A stretch of DNA of 21,834 nucleotides from assembly GCA_002304845.1 (NCBI GenBank), contig DBPM01000024.1:1-21834 (forward strand). Direction: 5' to 3'. Source of the stretch: Candidatus Shapirobacteria bacterium UBA1420. Its GTDB lineage: Bacteria > Patescibacteriota > Microgenomatia > UBA12405. Below, in pieces: positions 14,085 to 18,984 of the stretch. How positions within the stretch are numbered: position 1 is the stretch's first letter; every line of letters begins with the position of its first letter. The notes beneath the pieces were generated by a model. The model did not search any database. It worked only from the letters and a program-made list of their open reading frames with translations, and had not been told where the DNA came from. A program made the position numbers and the translations under genes.

Positions 14085-14291
14085 CTATTTTAGCAAATCT
14101 ATCCCGCCTTTATGCCACCTATTACATCGACCAATTCTCTTCATCCCAAAAAACAAACCTTTAACTATTCCATACTTATCTACCGCCTGATAAGTGTATT
14201 CACTACAACTGGGCACAAAACGACAACTTTCTCCTGTGGACAGGTATTTTTTATAAAAAACTAATAATTTTAAAACAATTTTTTTAAACAT
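14085..14291 (-). CDS. yidD: Membrane protein insertion efficiency factor YidD
   Basis: A 68-residue protein with the complete family pattern: an amphipathic basic N-terminus, Tyr-Lys-Lys-Tyr, CRFVPSCSEYTYQAVDKYG (Cys23, Cys29) and KRIGRCNRWHKGGID (Cys56). YidD associates with the inner membrane and helps YidC-dependent insertion, and it normally sits between rnpA and yidC, as here. Its start overlaps the end of rnpA by 22 nt. GGAG lies about 8 nt before the ATG, so it is probably translated by reinitiation on the rnpA message. Confidence 0.96.
   Translation of the reverse strand: MFKKIVLKLLVFYKKYLSTGESCRFVPSCSEYTYQAVDKYGIVKGLFFGMKRIGRCNRWHKGGIDLLK
14087..14092 (-). promoter_or_regulatory. 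TAAAAT box exactly 6 nt before the yidC ATG
   Basis: The minus strand reads TAAAAT, AGCCTC, ATG. It overlaps the last codons and TAG stop of yidD, so a chance match from the Leu-Lys-stop codons cannot be excluded. Confidence 0.4.
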
Positions 14292-14587
14292 TTTTCCATC
14301 TCCGCTTCACTCTTATCTAAAATATTTTTTTTCACCAAAAACAAAATTCGAGCGCCTTCCGAAAACATGTCCCTGTTCTTACTTATTACCAAATACATTT
14401 TTCGACGAATTTTATTTCTCTCCACCGCTTTTTTAGAAATCTTCTTAGACACCACCACTGCCACCTTCATACTCGGCCCTTTTTTTAATTCTAAAACACT
14501 AAACAATTCTCCGTTTCTCAACTTCCCTTTAGCCTTAATTTCTTTAAAATCCTGTCTCTTGTTTAACCTGAATTCTTTTTTAAGCAT
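14270..14587 (-). CDS. rnpA: Ribonuclease P protein component
   Basis: A 105-residue basic protein that supports the RNase P RNA in 5' maturation of tRNA. The family start FRLNKRQDFKEIKAKGK is followed by the central strand MKVAVVVSKKISKKAVERNKIRRKMY, holding the conserved RNxxRR element (Arg57, Asn58, Arg61, Arg62) that contacts RNA. The length is normal. It lies 10 nt after rpmH and overlaps yidD at its 3' end. The 10-nt gap reads ACCACCTCTT, with no Shine-Dalgarno site and even an anti-SD-like CACCTC, so it is presumably translated by coupling to rpmH. Confidence 0.95.
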   Translation of the reverse strand: MLKKEFRLNKRQDFKEIKAKGKLRNGELFSVLELKKGPSMKVAVVVSKKISKKAVERNKIRRKMYLVISKNRDMFSEGARILFLVKKNILDKSEAEMEKCLKKLF

Positions 14588-14597
14588 AAGAGGTGGT

Positions 14598-14747
14598 TTA
14601 TTTACTACTCACCGTCAATCTCTTTCTGCCTTTGGCACGTCTTTTTCTAATTACTTTTCGACCCAGAGCCGTACTCATTCTTTTTAAAAAACCATGGACT
14701 CTGACCCTTTTTTTTGTTTTTGGTTGATAAGTTCCTTTTTGTTTCAT
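14598..14747 (-). CDS. rpmH: 50S ribosomal protein L34
   Basis: A 49-residue, very basic protein read on the minus strand from ATG (14745-14747) to TAA (14598-14600). It begins MKQKGTYQPKTKKRVRVHGF, with the usual L34 series following (FLKRMSTALGRKVI, then RKRRAKGRKRLTVS). It is too short for many ORF cut-offs. L34 is a late-assembly protein of the large ribosomal subunit and is almost always the gene next to dnaA and rnpA, as here. No Shine-Dalgarno site; TAAAAT (14754-14759) lies exactly 6 nt before the ATG. Confidence 0.96.
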   Translation of the reverse strand: MKQKGTYQPKTKKRVRVHGFLKRMSTALGRKVIRKRRAKGRKRLTVSSK

Positions 14748-14753
14748 ACAGAA

Positions 14754-14759
14754 ATTTTA
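14754..14759 (-). promoter_or_regulatory. TAAAAT -10 box exactly 6 nt before the rpmH ATG
   Basis: The minus strand reads GGTAAAAT, TTCTGT, ATG. It is the first box of the rpmH-rnpA-yidD run, which makes it the most credible promoter of the series. No strong -35. Confidence 0.55.
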
Positions 14760-14795
14760 CCACACCTACCTCTAATTATTTGACCCATTCCAAAT

Positions 14796-14804
14796 TGTGG
14801 AAAA
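14796..14804 (-). promoter_or_regulatory. DnaA-box-like site (one mismatch) upstream of dnaA
   Basis: TGTGGAAAA on the plus strand, that is TTTTCCACA on the minus strand, one base off the TTATCCACA consensus. The same TTTTCCACA form recurs in the dnaA-dnaN gap. Confidence 0.5.
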
Positions 14805-14818
14805 CTACTTTATCATTA

Positions 14819-14827
14819 TGTGGATAA
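14819..14827 (-). promoter_or_regulatory. Consensus DnaA box upstream of dnaA
   Basis: TGTGGATAA, an exact reverse complement of TTATCCACA. It lies in the 192-bp rpmH-dnaA gap, 112 bp before the dnaA start. It could serve dnaA autoregulation or be part of a two-part origin. Confidence 0.7.
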
Positions 14828-14925
14828 GCTCGTCTAGTTTTTTCCTGCCGGATATTTTTCTTGCCCAATTTTAGGTAAAAATGACAAATAAAACTTTAAT
14901 AAATTTTTCTATATCCCTTCTTGTC

Positions 14926-14934
14926 AAAGGAGAG
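14926..14934 (+). promoter_or_regulatory. Strong ribosome binding site of dnaA
   Basis: AAAGGAGAG, with GGAG ending 7 nt before ATG 14940. It is the clearest Shine-Dalgarno site at a first gene of an operon in this window and contrasts with the leaderless-type starts elsewhere. It implies that the dnaA mRNA has a real 5' leader. Confidence 0.8.
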
Positions 14935-14939
14935 TTGTT

Positions 14940-16301
14940 ATGGATTTAGCTCAACTTTGGAAAAACACTCAAGAAGAACTTCGGGTTGTCTTAGCTCCCG
15001 CTGTTTATCAAACCTTTGTTGTCAAAACTCAATTAATTTCCTTGGTTGATCATCAAGCCACTATCGCCTGTACCAGCTCCTATCTTTGTGATCTCAACCA
15101 AAAACGTTATTATCAGCTTTTCAAAAATGCTCTTGATAATCAAACTAAAAACAGTAATTCTTTACATTTTGTAGTTCAAGATATTATTAATCCCGACACT
15201 CCTTCTGCTACTTCAACCCCTCTTTTTTCCTATCAACCTAAAGTCTCTACTATTTCTTTTAGTAACGCTGGTCTTCATCCTCGTTACACTTTTGATAACC
15301 TGATCGTTGGTAATAGTAACAATTTTGCCTATGCTGCCGCCCAAGGTATTCTTAAAAACCCAGGTCTTTCCTACAATCCTTTCTTTCTCTGGGGTGGAGT
15401 TGGTGTGGGCAAAACCCATCTCATGCAAGCTATTGGCCATGAGCTCTTAAAAAATAATCCTGATTTTAAAATTAAATATTTTCCTGCCGAAACCTTTGGT
15501 AACGAATTAATCACTTCGCTTAAAGGTAAATCTATTGCCCAATTTAAAAATAAATACCGTCAACTGGATTGTATTTTGGTCGATGATGTCCAGTTTTTAG
15601 CCGGTAAAGAATACATTCAAGAAGAATTTTTCCATACTTTCAACGCTTTGCATTTAGCTGGTAAACAAATCATTCTCACCTCTGACCGTAAACCCAGCGA
15701 TATTAAAGATCTGGAAGATCGCTTAGTTTCTCGTTTTATGGGCGGTTTAACCGTTGATATTCAACCTCCTGATCTAGAAATGCGCTCCGCTATTATCCAA
15801 CAAAAAGCTCAAGAGCGGGGGATAGACCTCACCTTTGAAGCAGTCCAATTTTTAGCCGATAATCTCAATTCCAATATTCGTGATATTGAAGGCAAAATCC
15901 AAGATATCTCCGTTATCACCTTGGCTCAAAATTACAAATTGGTCGATGTTGATTTTATTAGTCATTTCCTAGGTAATCCGGGTAGCCCCACTAGTGCTAG
16001 CTTTTCTTCTCCTTCTCCTAAAGTTAACGCTCGCCATCTCATTTCTGTTTGTGCCAAGTTTTTTAATTTAAAAACTGGAGAATTAACTGGTCCTTCCCGT
16101 AAAAAAGACATTGCTAATGCTAGACATATCACTGCTTACTTACTCTTAACTGAACTCAATCTCCCCCTAAAAGAAGTTGGTAATCTTTTAGGTGGTCGAG
16201 ATCACACTAGCATTATGCATGCTCGAGATAAAGTTACCGCCGATCTCCAAACTTTTCCACAACTTTCTCAAGTTATTAACCAAATTAAAAACTCTCTCTA
16301 A
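14940..16301 (+). CDS. dnaA: Chromosomal replication initiator DnaA
   Basis: A 453-residue initiator that binds DnaA boxes and opens the origin. Domain I is at ~1-80 (MDLAQLWKNTQEELR). A short variable linker follows. The AAA+ domain has TFDNLIVGNSNNFA, Walker A GGVGVGKT (152-159), Walker B ILVDD (212-216), the sensor region ILTSDRKP, and EDRLVSRFMGGL (box VII-type Arg). The DNA-binding domain IV ends with the signature GGRDHTSIMHA (418-428). Domain II is very short, so the protein is near the usual lower length. The ATG is set by a strong Shine-Dalgarno site. It is divergent from rpmH and followed by the DnaA-box cluster and dnaN. Confidence 0.98.
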   Translation: MDLAQLWKNTQEELRVVLAPAVYQTFVVKTQLISLVDHQATIACTSSYLCDLNQKRYYQLFKNALDNQTKNSNSLHFVVQDIINPDTPSATSTPLFSYQPKVSTISFSNAGLHPRYTFDNLIVGNSNNFAYAAAQGILKNPGLSYNPFFLWGGVGVGKTHLMQAIGHELLKNNPDFKIKYFPAETFGNELITSLKGKSIAQFKNKYRQLDCILVDDVQFLAGKEYIQEEFFHTFNALHLAGKQIILTSDRKPSDIKDLEDRLVSRFMGGLTVDIQPPDLEMRSAIIQQKAQERGIDLTFEAVQFLADNLNSNIRDIEGKIQDISVITLAQNYKLVDVDFISHFLGNPGSPTSASFSSPSPKVNARHLISVCAKFFNLKTGELTGPSRKKDIANARHITAYLLLTELNLPLKEVGNLLGGRDHTSIMHARDKVTADLQTFPQLSQVINQIKNSL

Positions 16302-16573
16302 TTTTTTCCACATTTTCTTTTGACTTTTCCACTCTCTTTTCCACATTTTTTCTTCCACTTTTCCACCGAAACAAACCCAAACAACAACTATCTTTTATAG
16401 GTTATAAAAATCTTTTTTACAACAACCTCTCGCCCATATCCCTCAATCCACAATTCTTTTTACTCACTATTCCTCTATTTACCTACTAATCTTCTCCTTT
16501 ATTCCACTATTCCACTCTTCCTAATACTAAAACTACTGTTTTCTATACCTAAAATCTGTTAATATATAGGTCA
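16302..16573. other. oriC: Candidate replication origin (oriC): DnaA-box cluster in the dnaA-dnaN gap
   Basis: A 272-bp non-coding gap with a strongly pyrimidine-rich plus strand. DnaA-box-like nonamers, all in the same direction: TTTTCCACA 16304-16312, TTTTCCACT 16325-16333, TTTTCCACA 16337-16345, TCTTCCACT 16351-16359, TTTTCCACC 16359-16367, and a weaker CAATCCACA 16444-16452. All deviate from TTATCCACA at one or more bases, so this reads as a cluster of moderate or weak sites. The remainder (16370-16573) is AT-rich and could be the unwinding element. GATTAGTAGG on the minus strand (16482-16491) is reminiscent of DnaA-trio repeats, but only weakly. dnaN would be transcribed from within this region. 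Gene context strongly favours an origin nearby; this exact gap is the best candidate. Confidence 0.6.
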
Positions 16574-17692
16574 ATGAAGTTATCTCTTTTAAGTGAAAAT
16601 CTCTCTCAAGCTCTATCAGACACTTCTCGTTTTGTAGCTTCCAAAATCCAATTACCTATTCTTAGCCATATTTTGTTTAGTACTGACCAAGGTCGACTTA
16701 AACTTTCTGCTACTAATTTAGAATTAGGTATCAATTATTGGTTAGGTGCCAAAATTGAAACTGAAGGTTCTTTTTGTTTACCAGCCAAAGAAATTACTGA
16801 ATTTGTTTCCTATTTACCTACTGGAAAACTGGATTTTGCTTTGAAAGACAAAACTCTTTTAACTTTAACTTCGGATAAAACTGAATCCCATTTTGCTTGT
16901 TTACCAGCCACTGATTTTCCTGCTATTCCCAGTCTTGATGAAAAAACTGCCTTAGAAATCGATCTTTCTTTGTTAACTCAAGCTATTAACGAGGTCGTTT
17001 TTGCTGCTGCCACTGACGACTCTCGTCCAATTCTTACAGCTATTTTATGTACTTTTACTACCAACGAACTCCGTCTGGTGGCTACCGATGGTTTTAGACT
17101 TTCTTTAAAAACCATTAAATTAACCACTCCTTTAACTCTAGATAGTGAAGCTGTTAATTTACTTATTCCTGCCCGCTCTCTTTCAGAAGTAGTTAAATTA
17201 GCTAAAGGTAACGGTAAAATTAAAATTGGTCTGACTAAAGATTCACATCAAGTGGTTTTTGTTCTTGAAAATTCGGAAATTGTTTCTCGTTTAATTGATG
17301 GTGAATTTCCTGATTTTAATAGGATTATTCCTCAAGAATCAGTCGTGAAAATTTATCTCAACAAAGAAGAATTTGCTCAAGCTATTCGTCAAAGTTCTGT
17401 TTTTGCTCGAGAATCGGCTAATGTGGTTAAATTTACTGTTAAAAAAGACTCTCTTGAGCTTTCCGCCAATGCTCCTCAAATTGGTCAAAACAAAGTTTCT
17501 TTGGAAGCTAAAATTGAGGGCGAACCTTTAGAAATTGCTTTTAATTATCGTTTTGTTTCTGATTTTCTAGCTATTTGTCAAGGTGAAGAGATTGTGATTG
17601 AGTTAAACGAAGCTCTTTCTCCTGGTCTTTTCCGTGATCAAACCGATCCTGATCTGACTCATATTATCATGCCTGTCCGGATTCAAGATTAA
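16574..17692 (+). CDS. dnaN: DNA polymerase III beta subunit (sliding clamp)
   Basis: A 372-residue ring-forming clamp with three repeated domains (about 1-120, 125-250, 255-372). Recognisable family features are MKLSLLSENLSQALSD at the start, LPILSHILF and the LKLSATNLELGI strand in domain 1, VATDGFRLSLKT in domain 2, and the C-terminal HIIMPVRIQD (MPMRL in many relatives), which borders the peptide-binding pocket. The length is typical. The ATG at 16574 has only a weak AGG upstream (ATATAGGTCA). The stop overlaps the stop of the convergent gene by 4 bp (TTAA, 17689-17692), leaving no room for an intergenic terminator. Confidence 0.97.
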   Translation: MKLSLLSENLSQALSDTSRFVASKIQLPILSHILFSTDQGRLKLSATNLELGINYWLGAKIETEGSFCLPAKEITEFVSYLPTGKLDFALKDKTLLTLTSDKTESHFACLPATDFPAIPSLDEKTALEIDLSLLTQAINEVVFAAATDDSRPILTAILCTFTTNELRLVATDGFRLSLKTIKLTTPLTLDSEAVNLLIPARSLSEVVKLAKGNGKIKIGLTKDSHQVVFVLENSEIVSRLIDGEFPDFNRIIPQESVVKIYLNKEEFAQAIRQSSVFARESANVVKFTVKKDSLELSANAPQIGQNKVSLEAKIEGEPLEIAFNYRFVSDFLAICQGEEIVIELNEALSPGLFRDQTDPDLTHIIMPVRIQD

Positions 17693-18051
17693 TCTAATTT
17701 TTCAAATATTAGTTTCTGACTTTCTGTCGCTACTTGATTTTCTCTCATCCATTCATAAATCATTTGCCTGATTGTTTCTTCATCTGTTTTTTTATCTATC
17801 GCCACCATTAGAGTCCCAGGCTCCGTATAACGCTCTATAATATAACCTTCACTCTGATATGGGAGTTTCTCCCACAAAGGGTATTCCTCGTTGATTTGCG
17901 GGGCAATGGTTGGGCTAGGAGTGACAATTACTGTTGGTCTGATATCTTCCCAAACCACATCTTTATATTGCCATTTCACTATCGCCATCACTATCCCTAA
18001 TACTATTAAAAAAATTATTAAAGGGTATTCAAAAAACTTTTTTTGTTTCAT
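17689..18051 (-). CDS. Small single-span membrane protein of unknown function
   Basis: A 120-residue protein: a basic N-terminus MKQKKFFEYP, one membrane helix (~11-28, IIFLIVLGIVMAIV), a Thr/Pro-rich linker (TVIVTPSPTIAP) and a ~75-residue extracytoplasmic C-terminal part. No cysteine lies near the helix, so it is not a lipoprotein. The family is not recognised. Its ATG overlaps the stop of the upstream 306-residue gene (ATGA, 18048-18051), so the two are translationally coupled and probably act together. They have the same plan: N-terminal anchor, Thr/Pro linker, exported domain. Confidence 0.75.
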   Translation of the reverse strand: MKQKKFFEYPLIIFLIVLGIVMAIVKWQYKDVVWEDIRPTVIVTPSPTIAPQINEEYPLWEKLPYQSEGYIIERYTEPGTLMVAIDKKTDEETIRQMIYEWMRENQVATESQKLIFEKLD

Positions 18052-18968
18052 TTTTCAGCTCCTAAAAGAACTGTTATATTTACTGGTTTTTGTTCATATT
18101 GAGAGATAGTATTGCCTTCCAATAAAAAATATGGAGCTATTGTCTCTTTAGTACTATCAAAAATTACTACTAATTCAGTTTGAGTAACATTAACTTTGTT
18201 TATATCCTCAAACAAGTCATTGACTCCGGCTCGATAATTTTTAGCTGGACTTTTTTTAGCTTCTTCTAAGCTTAAAATGGACCATATTCCACCACCTTCG
18301 ATTATTTCCGGTTTTAAATACACTGACAATTTCAGTAAATTTCCCCGAGCATCAAAATAAGCATTAAAACTCTCTCCGTGGAAAGTAGTTAATTTTCTAC
18401 CGTCTAACATATAATCACCACTAATTTCTAAAAACTGAGCTTGGTCTTGGAGCGTTTCTATCATATAAGGTTGTGCATATTTTCGGTACACCGGCTTAGC
18501 CCAACTTATTTCGATATCTTTTTCTTGATTCAAATCGCTGATAATTTTTCTGACCTTATTTTGGTTTCCGTTTATATCCCAATTACTTCCTATCGGTAAA
18601 GATATTATATTTTCCGGCATATTTGTGAACTGAATATAATTAAAATCTTTTTGTATATAACCGTTTTGTGGGCTGATTCCTAAATAACTTGTTATTTCTT
18701 TTTCCCTCTGTTCATTAATTATCTTTTTTTTAATCATCATTTTTCTTAATTCCCTAGGAAAAGCATCTTTAATTTCCGGACTCCAATTAACTCCCCCAAC
18801 TTGTCTTAAAGTCTCCGGATATATCTCATCTATTTTTTCTAAACCAAGAGGAGGTGTTACTGTTGGTTTTGTCATCCCGTTTTCTCTTCTATTTTTAGGT
18901 TTAGTTAAAGTTAAAAAGACCCCTAGTAATAAAATTGTTAACAGTATCCACCAATATTTTTTCATCAT
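18048..18968 (-). CDS. Membrane-anchored exported protein of unknown function
   Basis: A 306-residue protein with an N-terminal anchor helix (~4-23, YWWILLTILLLGVFLTL) preceded by MMKK, then a TKPTVTPPLG linker and a ~270-residue exported domain with mixed strand and helix character (YMLDGRKLTTFHGESFNAYFDARGN reads like a beta-rich PepSY/YycH-style fold, a weak impression only). No catalytic motif is visible. It follows the M23 hydrolase gene by 16 nt and overlaps the next gene by 4 nt, forming a three-gene unit. Two in-frame ATGs stand at 18968 and 18965, with TAAAAT (18974-18979) 5 or 8 nt upstream. Confidence 0.78.
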   Translation of the reverse strand: MMKKYWWILLTILLLGVFLTLTKPKNRRENGMTKPTVTPPLGLEKIDEIYPETLRQVGGVNWSPEIKDAFPRELRKMMIKKKIINEQREKEITSYLGISPQNGYIQKDFNYIQFTNMPENIISLPIGSNWDINGNQNKVRKIISDLNQEKDIEISWAKPVYRKYAQPYMIETLQDQAQFLEISGDYMLDGRKLTTFHGESFNAYFDARGNLLKLSVYLKPEIIEGGGIWSILSLEEAKKSPAKNYRAGVNDLFEDINKVNVTQTELVVIFDSTKETIAPYFLLEGNTISQYEQKPVNITVLLGAEK

Positions 18969-18973
18969 AATTT

Positions 18974-18979
18974 ATTTTA
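18974..18979 (-). promoter_or_regulatory. TAAAAT box 5-8 nt before the 306-residue gene start
   Basis: The minus strand reads TAAAAT, AAATT, ATGATG. Spacing is 5 nt to the first ATG or 8 nt to the second. It lies in the short gap after the M23 gene stop (18985), so the gene may be expressed both with and without its upstream neighbour. Confidence 0.35.
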
Positions 18980-18984
18980 ACCTG

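Noticed and set aside
14861..14889. TTGCCC-17-ACAAAT as a dnaA promoter
   Set aside because: The -10 match is poor. A promoter must exist in this gap, but I cannot place it.
16304..16367. Regularly spaced TTTTCCAC units could suggest a CRISPR-like or tandem array
   Set aside because: Units are only 8-9 bp at uneven steps (21, 12, 14, 8), with no spacers of constant length. DnaA-box variants explain them better.
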